NCBI GenBank assembly: GCA_003216465.1
Contig: QCIU01000012.1
Span: 1 to 47,581 of the forward strand
Direction: 5' to 3'
Source of the DNA: Prochlorococcus sp. AG-402-N10
Lineage (GTDB): Bacteria; Cyanobacteriota; Cyanobacteriia; PCC-6307; Cyanobiaceae
Length of the DNA: 47,581 bases
Position numbers and translations under genes: made by a program. A model generated the notes under the pieces. The model had not been told where the DNA came from and made no database searches. It worked only from the letters and a program-made list of their open reading frames with translations. Below, one piece after another: positions 38,029-47,079 of this stretch (position 1 is the first letter of the stretch; the number at the start of each line of letters is the position of its first letter).

Positions 38029-38277
38029 CTACTTGTCTTGGAGTTTTTCTATAACTGATTTCTTTTCGATTCTAGGAACATCACTTAAACCATTAGCGTC
38101 AAACCATGGTGCATTAGCCCAATCAAAGCCCTCTCCGAAAGTATTATCAGGAGATGCTACATACCAATGACAAGAAGCATCGGGTACGTCAACTGCACAT
38201 TTAGACCAATCATCAGACCATTGAGGAACTTGCACCCACAGTACAGAAGAGATTAAAAAAGAGAGTATATTGATCAT
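38029..38277 (-). CDS. Small secreted or anchored protein, unknown
   Basis: An 82-residue protein whose first ~16 residues are hydrophobic (MINILSFLISSVLWVQV), like a signal peptide or anchor. The rest is rich in Trp, Asp and Cys (WSDDWSKCAVDVPDASCHWY), with Cys27 and Cys36 able to form a disulfide if exported. Composition is unlike chance AT-rich translation, so the gene is credible. I know of no function. It is on the same strand as pheT, 102 bp downstream of the pheT stop, and may have its own promoter. Confidence 0.72.
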   Translation of the reverse strand: MINILSFLISSVLWVQVPQWSDDWSKCAVDVPDASCHWYVASPDNTFGEGFDWANAPWFDANGLSDVPRIEKKSVIEKLQDK

Positions 38278-38379
38278 GCCTATTATTATATATGATCATC
38301 TAGAATTATAGGATTATTAGATCTCTCAAAAGAGACTTAATATTAGACTCGTTTTAATTCTCAAATAAGACATGGTATA

Positions 38380-40848
38380 TTATTGATCCCGTAATTTTGT
38401 AGAGAATTTTTTTTCTATTACTTTTACAATATTTTCGTGAATATTAGCAATGTCAGAATCTAATAATGTTTTTTTATAATCTCGATAAGACAATCTGAAT
38501 GTGTAGCTAATGCTTTCTTTATCAAAATTGTTATCGTCATAAACATCTATTAGATTTACATCTTCTAGTAATTGTTTACCAGATTTTTTTATTTGGGAGA
38601 TTATTTCGCTAACTAAGTATTTTTTATTAAAAATAAAATTTATATCACGTTCCATTTTTGGAACTGTGGGAAATGTACGATAAATTGGAACCCATTTATT
38701 TTTTCTAGTACTTGCTTCTAATATATTTGTAATTTTTAAACTGAATAGATACATTTTTTTTAATGCTCTTTTATTAGAAATTAATTTTGGATGGATCTCT
38801 CCAAAATATCCAACTTCATTACCTTCAGTAAATAGTCTAGCCGACCTACCTGGATGAAGAAAATCTATTGAATTAGTTGGTTTATCTTCTATTTTTAAAT
38901 TTAATACTGTTAAAGACTCCTTTAACTTTCCTCTTGCCTCGTAGTAATTCAAATTATTTTCTTTATTCGAACCTGACCAATTTTCAAATTTACTTTTCCC
39001 ATATATTGCCCCATTTAAAATTTCTTCTTCTGATAAATCAGTTATTTTATGAAATATATTTCCAACCTCAAAAATCCAGCAATAATCATTTCCTGACTTA
39101 ATATTTTGATTACATATTCTGATGTGTTCTTGCCATATATTATCTCTTAAACAACTTGTTTCTAACAATAATGGGTTAGAAATCTTTATTAAATTACTAT
39201 TACTTTCTGGGACTAGAGAATAAGACAAAACTTCATTAAATCCATTCTCTACAAAACTACTTTTTAATTTTCTCAATGCCATTTGAGATAAAGAAAGTTT
39301 TCCGGGTTTTATAGGATTAGGTAGTTTTAAATCAAACATGTCATATCCTATTAATCTTGCTATTTCCTCAATCAAATCTATTTCTCGAAATAGATCCTGA
39401 GACCTGTTCGATATAACATGTACATCCCATCCATATTCTTTAGTTTTTAAAGTACAACCTAGTAGTATTAATTTATCAGTAATTTCATTATCCGTTAAAT
39501 GCCTTTTTTCGAATTGATCATTATGTGAATTATTTTCTTTTCTAATAACCAAAGGGCCAAGAATTTTATGAATTCTATCTCTCCTCAAAGGTATTAATAA
39601 TTCTGTATCATTAATCTCTAAGGAAGTGTGAATTATTGTACTTGGAATATTAAAGTACTTTTCTACTATGTTAATAGCTCGAGTAACTGAATCTAATGTA
39701 TTTTTGTAAGAAATTCCTTTTTCAAATCTACTACTCGATTCAGTTCTGATACCAATTTCTTTTGATGATTTTCTTATAGTAACCGGATTAAAAACTGCTC
39801 CTTCAAGATAAATTGAACAAGTTTCATCATTAACAGACGTTTCTAAACCACCTATGACGCCAGCTATTGCTATTGGCTTATCGCAACAAGCAATAATAGT
39901 AATATTTTCGTTTAATTTATAATTCTCACCATTCAAACACAAAAGACTTTCATCACTTTTTGCTTTTCTAACCGAGAAATCTTCAGGTAAAACCTCTCTT
40001 CCTACTAAATCTATTAATTTATCTTTATCAAAGGCATGTAAAGGTTGTCCTTGTTCTAAAAGAATGTAGTTAGTTATGTCTACCAAAAGATTGATAGATT
40101 TAATTCCTGACTTATCTAAACGCTCTTTGAGCCATTCAGGAGATAATTCTTTACCTTTGACCAAGTCTATGTGGGTAATTGAATAAAGACAATTTTGAGC
40201 AATAGCTTTAGGACATAGATTAAATTTTTTATTAACATAAATTTTGTATTTACTTTCTAATTCTGGAAAGGATAATTTTGTTTCCAAAAGAGCAGATATT
40301 TCTCTAGCGATTCCAACAACAGACATTCCATCAGGTCTATTTGCAGTAATAGCTAAATCATAGATATGATCATTTAGATTAAGTAAGAGAGCTGCGGATG
40401 TACCTAGTTCATGCTTGGTGGCAATTTCTTCTTTAATAATGGCGATACCTTCACTAGTATCTTCAATACCTAATTCTTCTAGTGAACAAATCATGCCCTC
40501 GCTTATAACTCCTCTTATTTCACTCTTTTTAATAGTTAAATTAATTGAACCTAGATGAGCGCCAACTGTAGCAATATAGACATATATATTTGGTTTTACG
40601 TTTGTAGCACCACAAATTATTTGTAGGAAGTTTGAATTCCCAATATCAACTTTGCAGATAGATAATTTATCAGAATTATCATGTTTAACAACTGATAAAA
40701 CTTTTCCTAGAACAACACCTTTAACATTTTTTGAGCAATCTATAAGAGACTCAACTTCGAATCCCCCAACTGATAGCTTTTCGGATAAATCATCTGGTGT
40801 AGTATTTATTTCTACAAGTGATTTCAACCAATTTTGTGATACCTTCAT
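38380..40848 (-). CDS. pheT: Phenylalanyl-tRNA synthetase beta subunit
   Basis: Beta chain of 822 residues of the heterotetrameric synthetase. The N-terminal tRNA-binding (EMAP-like) domain is at about 40-150, the B3/B4 editing region near 210-390, the B5 domain near 425-500, the catalytic-core-like region after that, and the FDX-ACB anticodon-binding domain at the end (VPKMERDINFIF near 725). Full length. The alpha subunit (pheS) is not in the window, so the subunits are unlinked here. Divergent from rpmG across 101 bp. Confidence 0.97.
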   Translation of the reverse strand: MKVSQNWLKSLVEINTTPDDLSEKLSVGGFEVESLIDCSKNVKGVVLGKVLSVVKHDNSDKLSICKVDIGNSNFLQIICGATNVKPNIYVYIATVGAHLGSINLTIKKSEIRGVISEGMICSLEELGIEDTSEGIAIIKEEIATKHELGTSAALLLNLNDHIYDLAITANRPDGMSVVGIAREISALLETKLSFPELESKYKIYVNKKFNLCPKAIAQNCLYSITHIDLVKGKELSPEWLKERLDKSGIKSINLLVDITNYILLEQGQPLHAFDKDKLIDLVGREVLPEDFSVRKAKSDESLLCLNGENYKLNENITIIACCDKPIAIAGVIGGLETSVNDETCSIYLEGAVFNPVTIRKSSKEIGIRTESSSRFEKGISYKNTLDSVTRAINIVEKYFNIPSTIIHTSLEINDTELLIPLRRDRIHKILGPLVIRKENNSHNDQFEKRHLTDNEITDKLILLGCTLKTKEYGWDVHVISNRSQDLFREIDLIEEIARLIGYDMFDLKLPNPIKPGKLSLSQMALRKLKSSFVENGFNEVLSYSLVPESNSNLIKISNPLLLETSCLRDNIWQEHIRICNQNIKSGNDYCWIFEVGNIFHKITDLSEEEILNGAIYGKSKFENWSGSNKENNLNYYEARGKLKESLTVLNLKIEDKPTNSIDFLHPGRSARLFTEGNEVGYFGEIHPKLISNKRALKKMYLFSLKITNILEASTRKNKWVPIYRTFPTVPKMERDINFIFNKKYLVSEIISQIKKSGKQLLEDVNLIDVYDDNNFDKESISYTFRLSYRDYKKTLLDSDIANIHENIVKVIEKKFSTKLRDQ

Positions 40849-40949
40849 TTATTATTTTTTTCTAATGATACTAAAAGAAAAGTAAATATCTGCAAAATAG
40901 TTTCTTGAAGTTGTACAATAGAAAATTATACATCAACGTATTAATCAAA

Positions 40950-41144
40950 ATGGCGAAAAAAGGTACAAGAGTTGTAGTAACCTTAGAATGTACTGAAGCT
41001 AGAACAAGTTCAGAACCAAAAAGGTCTAATGGGGTTTCTAGATATACAACTGAAAAAAACCGCAGAAATACAACCGAGAGATTAGAACTCAAAAAGTTTA
41101 ATCCTCATCTTAACAAAATGACCATACATAAAGAAATTAAATAA
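40950..41144 (+). CDS. rpmG: 50S ribosomal protein L33
   Basis: Ribosomal protein of 64 residues starting [20 protein letters not shown]. The ATG at 40950 is chosen because it gives the standard family start; a longer in-frame ATG at 40905 adds unlike residues. Only one cysteine is present, so this is the zinc-free form. It is 8 bp upstream of rpsR and forms an operon with it. A TTGTACAAT element with a candidate -10 (TACAAT, 40914-40919) lies upstream. Confidence 0.97.
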   Translation: MAKKGTRVVVTLECTEARTSSEPKRSNGVSRYTTEKNRRNTTERLELKKFNPHLNKMTIHKEIK

Positions 41145-41152
41145 AAAATACA

Positions 41153-41374
41153 ATGCCAAATTCAATTTTTAAAAAACAATTATCTCCAATTAAGCCAGGT
41201 GACCCAATAGATTATAAAGACGTAGAACTTCTTAAAAAATTTATAACCGAGAGAGGTAAAATATTACCTAGAAGAATGACTGGATTAACATCCAAACAAC
41301 AAAGAGATCTTACATTGGCTGTTAAAAGAGCTAGAATTGTTGCATTATTACCATTTGTTAATCCAGAAGGATAA
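41153..41374 (+). CDS. rpsR: 30S ribosomal protein S18
   Basis: Ribosomal protein of 73 residues with the S18 core [20 protein letters not shown] followed by [20 protein letters not shown]. Binds the small-subunit platform with S6. The pairing rpmG-rpsR is the usual cyanobacterial and plastid order. The RNB-domain gene starts 39 bp later. Confidence 0.98.
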   Translation: MPNSIFKKQLSPIKPGDPIDYKDVELLKKFITERGKILPRRMTGLTSKQQRDLTLAVKRARIVALLPFVNPEG

Positions 41375-41413
41375 TTAGAAATTTATTTGTTATTTAAAAA
41401 TTATTTTGAATAA

Positions 41414-42598
41414 TTGAGAGATTTAACTAATTTAAAAACTTTTATTATTGATTCCAAAGATCCAAAAGAGGTTGATGATGCTTTTTCATTGGAATTAATA
41501 GAGGGAAACGTAAAGAAATTTTGGGTACATATTAGTAATCCATGCAAATTATTTTCTATAGATTCAAAAATTGATATTGAAGCAAGAAGAAAAAATAGCA
41601 GTTTGTATTTGGTTGATCAATATTTTCCGATGTTGCCGTCTGAGATAATTAAAAAAGCAAATTTAAATCAAAATAAGTTATCAGATACAATAAGTGCTTC
41701 AATTATATTTAATGATAATGGATCAATTAATAAATATGAAATAGTAGAGGCAATAATAAAGCCTAAATATCAATTATCATATGAAGATGCTGAAGAAATA
41801 ATTGATTTAGAACCTAAAGAAGAATTTGAAATAGTAGAAATAAAAAATTTATTAATTAAAAGTATTAATTACAGAAAAACACAAGGAGCAATTATGTTTG
41901 ATATGCCATCTTATAAGATTAATATTATTAATGATAATATCGAAATTTATAATTTACAAAAAACTATCTCACAAATAATCGTTTCAGAAGCAATGATATT
42001 AATGGGATATGTCACTAGTTTATATCTATTCGAAAATAACATCGCTACTCCATACAGAACTCAAAAAATAAATTGTAATGCAAAAGATATTCTGAATAAA
42101 TATAAAGATAGTGATATTAAGTATTCAATATTAAAACAATATATGGGTAAAAGTTATATTACAACTAAGGCTAATAAACATGAAACATTAGGTCTTACAA
42201 AGTATACTCAATGTACTTCTCCATTAAGAAGATATTTAGATTTAATTGTTCAGAGACAAGTATTTAACAAAATTAACAATCTTCAGCTAATTAATCATAA
42301 TAAAATTAATGAAATAATAGATTATTCAAAAATTAAACAATTAGATAACAATAATATCTATAAAAATGATAAATTAAAGTTTTTAAGTATATTCTTTATG
42401 AATGAAAAAAAGAGTTCTTATAAGATAATATTTATTAAATGGATTAACAATAAGAAAAATATTGCTTTAGTCTATTTCCCAAAATATTCATTAGAGCTTT
42501 TAATTATACTATATATTTCTATAGAAACATATACTAATAAACTATATAAGGTTAAATATAATATAAATGATAATAATCTTTTAGAATTTATTCACTAA
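41414..42598 (+). CDS. RNB-domain exoribonuclease (RNase II/R family), short form
   Basis: Protein of 394 residues made of an RNB catalytic domain, which degrades RNA from the 3' end. The metal-binding cluster is DSKDPKEVDDAF (Asp13, Glu19, Asp21, Asp22), with Glu where E. coli RNase II has Asp207. The later CTSPLRRYLDLIVQ block carries the catalytic-base arginine. The N-terminal cold-shock domains are missing and no clear S1 domain follows, so it is much shorter than RNase II or R. Start is TTG at 41414. It probably shares the rpmG-rpsR transcript. Confidence 0.87.
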   Translation: MRDLTNLKTFIIDSKDPKEVDDAFSLELIEGNVKKFWVHISNPCKLFSIDSKIDIEARRKNSSLYLVDQYFPMLPSEIIKKANLNQNKLSDTISASIIFNDNGSINKYEIVEAIIKPKYQLSYEDAEEIIDLEPKEEFEIVEIKNLLIKSINYRKTQGAIMFDMPSYKINIINDNIEIYNLQKTISQIIVSEAMILMGYVTSLYLFENNIATPYRTQKINCNAKDILNKYKDSDIKYSILKQYMGKSYITTKANKHETLGLTKYTQCTSPLRRYLDLIVQRQVFNKINNLQLINHNKINEIIDYSKIKQLDNNNIYKNDKLKFLSIFFMNEKKSSYKIIFIKWINNKKNIALVYFPKYSLELLIILYISIETYTNKLYKVKYNINDNNLLEFIH

Positions 42599-42668
42599 AT
42601 ATAATATAATTTTATATGTCAATTGTAGAAATTATATTTGTTAATATAAAAAAATATAATTATATATT

Positions 42669-44204
42669 ATGAGTTTTATAATCACTACCCCTTTATATTA
42701 TGTAAATGACAAACCTCATTTGGGAAGCATATATACGACTTTGATTTGCGACTCAATAGCTAGATTTAAAAGACTCTCTGGCGAAAATGTTATTTTTATT
42801 ACAGGGGTAGATGAGCATGGTTTAAAGATTCAAAGGACAGCATCAAATAAAGGAGTAGATCCCCAATTACATTGCGATGAAATTTCAAATATCTTTCTTC
42901 AAAGCTGGAAGGATTGGGACATAACATATAACAAATTCGTAAGAACCACTTCCAAAACTCATGAATATTTCGTTAATGAATTTTACAGACGAGTAAAGAA
43001 ATCTGATGATATTTATATGGGAGTTCAAAAAGGTTGGTATTGTGTTGGTTGTGAAGAATTTAAAGATAATCCAGATAATTCACCAACATACAAATGTCCA
43101 ATACATAAGAAAAATTTGGAATGGAAGAATGAAGAAAATCTTTTTTTTAAGTTATCAAAATACCAATCACAAATAGAAGATCTAATTAGTCAACCTTCTT
43201 TTATTCAGCCCAAAGAGAGAAGAAATGAGATAATCAACTTTGTATCTAAAGGTTTAAATGACTTCTCAATTTCCAGAACAAACGTATCTTGGGGAATATC
43301 AGTTCCCGACATAGAAAACCATACTTTTTACGTATGGTTTGATGCCTTACTCGGATATGTTAGTGCAACAAGCCTTGATGACAAAGATACATCATTACAA
43401 GAATCTATTAAAAATGGTTGGCCGGCAGATATTCATTTAATTGGTAAAGATATTTTAAGGTTCCATGCTGTTTATTGGCCTGCGATGCTTCTCTCTGCTG
43501 GTATGGAAATGCCTAAAAAAGTTTTTGGTCATGGCTTTCTAACTAGGGAAGGTCAAAAAATGGGGAAAAGCCTAGGAAATGTATTAGATCCAAATCTTTT
43601 ATTATCTAAATACGGTAAAGAAGCTGTTAGATGGTATCTTCTAAAAGATATAACATTGGGAAGTGATGGAGATTTTCAAAATAAACGATTTGTTGACATC
43701 ATCAATAATGATTTGGCAAACACAATAGGTAATTTATTAAATAGAACATCTTCAATGTCAAGAAAATGGTTCGAAAATCGAGTTCCTAATAATGAAAATT
43801 TAAATAAAGATAATACATTGGAATTACATTCAAATGAAACAGTAGCAAATTATAAAAAACATTTTAATTCGTACGAATTAGATTTAGCAGCAAATAATAT
43901 CCTTAATCTTGCGATTAACACAAATTTATATCTTAACGAAAAACAACCCTGGATATTGATTAAAGATGAAGAAAATAGATCTCTCGTAAGTACTATTATA
44001 TATAATGTATTAGAAAGTACTAGGATAATTGGCCTATTATTATTACCATTATTACCTGATTTATCATCCAAAATAGATCATCAACTTGGATCGCTATATG
44101 ATGATAAAAAATCGTGGAATGAACAATTAAATTGGGGGAAATTAAAACCTAAATCTATTCTGCCAGTTCCGAATCCAATAATTGATAAACTTGAATATGA
44201 ATAA
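42669..44204 (+). CDS. metG: Methionyl-tRNA synthetase
   Basis: Class I synthetase of 511 residues that charges tRNA-Met. The HIGH-like motif is PHLGSIYT near residue 17. The KMSKS-like loop reads KMGKSLGN near residue 297. A CxxC/CPxH zinc-knuckle-like insertion (CVGC, CPIH) is near 125-150. There is no C-terminal tRNA-binding dimerisation domain. The lptC ATG overlaps its end by 8 bp. Confidence 0.97.
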   Translation: MSFIITTPLYYVNDKPHLGSIYTTLICDSIARFKRLSGENVIFITGVDEHGLKIQRTASNKGVDPQLHCDEISNIFLQSWKDWDITYNKFVRTTSKTHEYFVNEFYRRVKKSDDIYMGVQKGWYCVGCEEFKDNPDNSPTYKCPIHKKNLEWKNEENLFFKLSKYQSQIEDLISQPSFIQPKERRNEIINFVSKGLNDFSISRTNVSWGISVPDIENHTFYVWFDALLGYVSATSLDDKDTSLQESIKNGWPADIHLIGKDILRFHAVYWPAMLLSAGMEMPKKVFGHGFLTREGQKMGKSLGNVLDPNLLLSKYGKEAVRWYLLKDITLGSDGDFQNKRFVDIINNDLANTIGNLLNRTSSMSRKWFENRVPNNENLNKDNTLELHSNETVANYKKHFNSYELDLAANNILNLAINTNLYLNEKQPWILIKDEENRSLVSTIIYNVLESTRIIGLLLLPLLPDLSSKIDHQLGSLYDDKKSWNEQLNWGKLKPKSILPVPNPIIDKLEYE

Positions 44205-44820
44205 AATATATAAAATAATATTGCTAATTTCATTATTAATATCAGGATGTAAATCCACAGTAATTGAAGATAAAAAATTTAATCAAAGTATTGATAGTTT
44301 TAATATGAATATATATTCAAATAATGGAACTAAACTATTTTCAATTAAAAGTCCTTATTCAAGTTATAACAAATTAAAAAGTAACTTTAATCTTAAGAAT
44401 TCTACTATTATATTTTTCAAGGATAACTTACCTGAATATATAATTAATTCAGACAAATCTAATTTATCAAATAGTAATAAATTATTGGAATTGAATGGTA
44501 ACGTTTTAATAAAAAAAGTCCTAAATCAAAATGCAGTTTTAACTACAAATAGTTTCACATGGAATATAGAGGATTCAAAATATCTGTTAATAGGAGACGT
44601 TGAATTTGAAAATGATAGTATTAGTTTAAAATCAAATAAAGCAATTTTAAATAATAATAGCGAAATCGAATTTTTTAATCCTGTTAAATATATTATTAAA
44701 AATAAAAATAAAAAAGATATATACGAAATCAATTCTGAGAACGCTTATTATAATTTTAAAACAAAATCTGTTAGATTTGGTTCATATAAAAAGAGAGTAC
44801 GTTCAAAGATATATTTTTAA
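44197..44820 (+). CDS. lptC: LptC-like LPS export lipoprotein
   Basis: Protein of 207 residues with a lipoprotein signal (MNKIYKIILLISLLISGC, lipobox LISGC, lipidated Cys18), followed by a beta-rich LptC-type domain (about 35-190). LptC relays lipopolysaccharide from the inner-membrane ABC transporter to LptA. I chose the ATG at 44197 because it places the lipobox correctly; an in-frame TTG 15 bp upstream is less likely. It overlaps metG by 8 bp and shares four bases with the convergent CCB gene. Confidence 0.82.
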   Translation: MNKIYKIILLISLLISGCKSTVIEDKKFNQSIDSFNMNIYSNNGTKLFSIKSPYSSYNKLKSNFNLKNSTIIFFKDNLPEYIINSDKSNLSNSNKLLELNGNVLIKKVLNQNAVLTTNSFTWNIEDSKYLLIGDVEFENDSISLKSNKAILNNNSEIEFFNPVKYIIKNKNKKDIYEINSENAYYNFKTKSVRFGSYKKRVRSKIYF

Positions 44821-45443
44821 ATATCATTTTTTAGGAACAAATTATTCAGTTTTTTTGACCAATTATATATCCATTTTTCATCTGACTTTGTAAAACACCT
44901 TTTTGTCCAACCTCCAATTAAAATAAACGACTTATTGTTAATAGGTACTATAAGAATAGAGGGTATATTTTGGCAAAAACTTACAAATTCTTCCCTCCCA
45001 GGATAAAATTTTGTATTAGCTAAAGAAATTAATTTCTTATCTCTTAAAGATTTCAAGCAAATTTCTCCCGGAATAAAACTTTCATCTGTTGTGATTCCTC
45101 TTTTTAAAATATTTTTACCATTATTGTGAATTAAGATAGTTGCTGCTGCCGTTGAAGTTAAAATTGCCTCTGATCCCCACGCAAGTTCATTCATAATATC
45201 CTCTGGGATATCAGGATCGAATATAAATTTGTTTTCTCCTTTTAAATTAACCTTATCTTCAGATATCGAGTTAAATTGTTTAAACAAAAAACCTATCAAT
45301 ATTATTACAACAGAACTTATGGCGGATAATACTTGAGCTCTTGCTAGGGGGGGAGAAATAGAATCAAGAGAAAAAAAATTAGCTAATTGAAATAAGAAAA
45401 GTATGCAGCCAATAATAATTAGTGTTATTCCATTGAAATACAT
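44817..45443 (-). CDS. CCB-type cofactor assembly of complex C protein
   Basis: Protein of 208 residues with two N-terminal membrane segments (about 5-25 and 36-55), connected by the characteristic ISPPLARAQVLSAISSVVII region, then a soluble domain. This matches the CCB2/CCB4-related family (DUF2930) that helps attach the unusual haem ci to cytochrome b6. Whether it is closer to CCB2 or CCB4 I cannot say. Convergent with lptC, four bases shared; the 110 bp upstream separate it from the next, divergent gene. Confidence 0.83.
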   Translation of the reverse strand: MYFNGITLIIIGCILFLFQLANFFSLDSISPPLARAQVLSAISSVVIILIGFLFKQFNSISEDKVNLKGENKFIFDPDIPEDIMNELAWGSEAILTSTAAATILIHNNGKNILKRGITTDESFIPGEICLKSLRDKKLISLANTKFYPGREEFVSFCQNIPSILIVPINNKSFILIGGWTKRCFTKSDEKWIYNWSKKLNNLFLKNDI

Positions 45444-45553
45444 AAAATATATTAAAAAAATTCTAATAAATTATATTAAATAATTATATTCGATTTAATA
45501 TCAAACAGACTCGGACTTATGACTTTTTATTATATAATCAGATTAAAACTAAA

Positions 45554-45868
45554 ATGATTAAATCTCTCTACAAACATTGTTTTTCCCTTGTGATGATAAG
45601 TTTTTTAATCATTGCATTACCTACAAATAAGTCTAATGCAGAAAGTTTCAAAAATATTGGCGATCTACTTATAGTTAGTCAACAAAAAACAATTATTAAC
45701 TACGAAAAAAGTCAACCATCATCCATCGACAACCCTGTAGTGGATCCAAACTTTAACACAATGCGAGCAGAAGATGCAGAGAGTTCAACAGCTACCTATA
45801 TTGTCGTTGGATTATTAATTGCGGCAACAATAATTCCCCTTGCAACATGGTGGTATTTCTCTAAATAA
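45554..45868 (+). CDS. Exported protein with C-terminal membrane anchor, unknown
   Basis: Protein of 104 residues. An N-terminal signal peptide (hydrophobic core near 12-22, cleavage site near SNA-ES at 29-30) precedes a short soluble stretch. A second hydrophobic span (YIVVGLLIAATIIPLATWWY, about 82-101) ends in a basic tail, so the mature protein should be anchored by its C-terminus with the rest outside the cytoplasm. No family is recognised. It lies 10 bp before cobU on the same strand. Confidence 0.75.
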   Translation: MIKSLYKHCFSLVMISFLIIALPTNKSNAESFKNIGDLLIVSQQKTIINYEKSQPSSIDNPVVDPNFNTMRAEDAESSTATYIVVGLLIAATIIPLATWWYFSK

Positions 45869-45878
45869 CACTTAATTT

Positions 45879-46427
45879 ATGGAAAGTCATGATAATAATT
45901 CAATAAAAATTATATTAATAACAGGAGGAACAAAAAGTGGTAAAAGCGAATTCGCAGAACATTTAGCCAGAAAAGTTCATAATTTAACGTATATTGCTTT
46001 ATCTGAATCAAGACCTAATGATAAAAATTGGCAAAAAAAAATACTTCAACATCGTAGAAGGAGGCCAAAAGACTGGCAATTAATTGAGACAAACAATCTA
46101 ATTAATATTTTAAAAAAAGAGAAAGGTCCAATACTAATTGATTCAATAGGTGGTTTTATAATGGAGAATATTAATAGGCAAGATGATGAATGGGAGCAGA
46201 AAGTTATTATATTATTAGATCTTTTAAAGGAAAGATATAGTGCCACCTTTATTGTAGGAGAACAAGTTGGTTGGGGATTAGTTTCCGAATATGAAATTGG
46301 TAACATATATATAGAAAGAATTGGAGATCTTCAGAGGAAAATATCACAAATTTCTCATGAAAATTGGCTAACTATAAATGGTAGAGCCATAAAATTAGAT
46401 AATATAGGCTTTGAAATACCTACTTAA
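45879..46427 (+). CDS. cobU: Adenosylcobinamide kinase/guanylyltransferase
   Basis: Enzyme of 182 residues of corrinoid nucleotide-loop assembly, phosphorylating and guanylylating adenosylcobinamide. The P-loop GGTKSGKS is at 16-23, and the QVGWGLVSEYEIGN block near residue 129 matches the family's conserved NEVGxGxVP-type motif with substitutions (Glu-Gln in place of Asn-Glu). Also known as CobP. Its presence with cobN and metH fits a corrinoid-making cell. The trmL start follows 2 bp after. Confidence 0.92.
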   Translation: MESHDNNSIKIILITGGTKSGKSEFAEHLARKVHNLTYIALSESRPNDKNWQKKILQHRRRRPKDWQLIETNNLINILKKEKGPILIDSIGGFIMENINRQDDEWEQKVIILLDLLKERYSATFIVGEQVGWGLVSEYEIGNIYIERIGDLQRKISQISHENWLTINGRAIKLDNIGFEIPT

Positions 46428-46429
46428 AT

Positions 46430-46900
46430 TTGGAAATTTCACTTTTCGAGCCGAGGATTCCTCAAAATACTGGAAGTATAGCCAGAACTTGTGCTGCTTT
46501 CGATGTTACGCTGAATTTAATTGAACCATTAGGATTTAAGTTAGAAGACAAATATTTAAAAAGGGCAGGTTTAGATTATTGGCCTTTAGTAAAATTAAAT
46601 AATTATCCTAGTTTTAATAAATTTAGAGAATCAAAAATAAATAAAAGATTAATATCATTTAGTAAAAAAAATGGAATTTATTTAAATGATTTTAGATTTA
46701 GAGTAGATGATATTTTATTATTCGGTAGAGAAGACACTGGATTACCTACTAACATTATAAATGAATGTGATTCATTAATAACAATATTTATGCCAAATTT
46801 GGAATTATCAAATAATACAAAAAAAGGCGTTAGGAGTCTAAATTTATCAGTTGCATGTGGGATTGCGATATATGAGGCTAATAAACAATTAAATTTTTAA
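46430..46900 (+). CDS. trmL: tRNA (cytidine/uridine-34-2'-O)-methyltransferase TrmL
   Basis: SPOUT methyltransferase of 156 residues that methylates the wobble ribose of certain tRNA-Leu species in E. coli. Motifs are IPQNTGSIARTC near residue 10, LLFGREDTGLP near 103 and RSLNLSVACGIAIYE near 137, where the trefoil knot binds S-adenosylmethionine. The start is TTG at 46430. Standard TrmL length. It follows cobU by 2 bp. A tRNA gene lies 41 bp downstream, but with a CAU anticodon it is not an expected substrate. Confidence 0.95.
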   Translation: MEISLFEPRIPQNTGSIARTCAAFDVTLNLIEPLGFKLEDKYLKRAGLDYWPLVKLNNYPSFNKFRESKINKRLISFSKKNGIYLNDFRFRVDDILLFGREDTGLPTNIINECDSLITIFMPNLELSNNTKKGVRSLNLSVACGIAIYEANKQLNF

Positions 46901-46941
46901 ATATGGTATAAGGTACAAGTCATGATTTAAAATAGCTATAG

Positions 46942-47015
<74 letters not shown>

Positions 47016-47079
47016 TTTTCAACTCATTGATAAAATTACAGATACATTAACCATTAATTTTTTTCCAAATAGTGTGACA

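Noticed and set aside
38019-38032. GTA-N8-TAC sequence resembling an NtcA binding site
   Set aside because: It lies at the 3' end of a coding gene, not upstream of one, and has no -10 box at the proper distance; likely chance.
38029-38277. Programmed -1 frameshift joining the 82-residue gene to the downstream membrane frame
   Set aside because: No canonical slippery heptamer lies in the right frame before the stop; kept only as a possibility in the finding on the hidden frame.
38322-38335. TCTCT-CAAA-AGAGA hairpin between pheT and the 82-residue gene
   Set aside because: Only 5 bp and no T run follows on the pheT strand; too weak to call a terminator.
40905-40949. Earlier ATG for rpmG
   Set aside because: It adds 15 residues absent from L33; the standard MAKKGTR start is at 40950.
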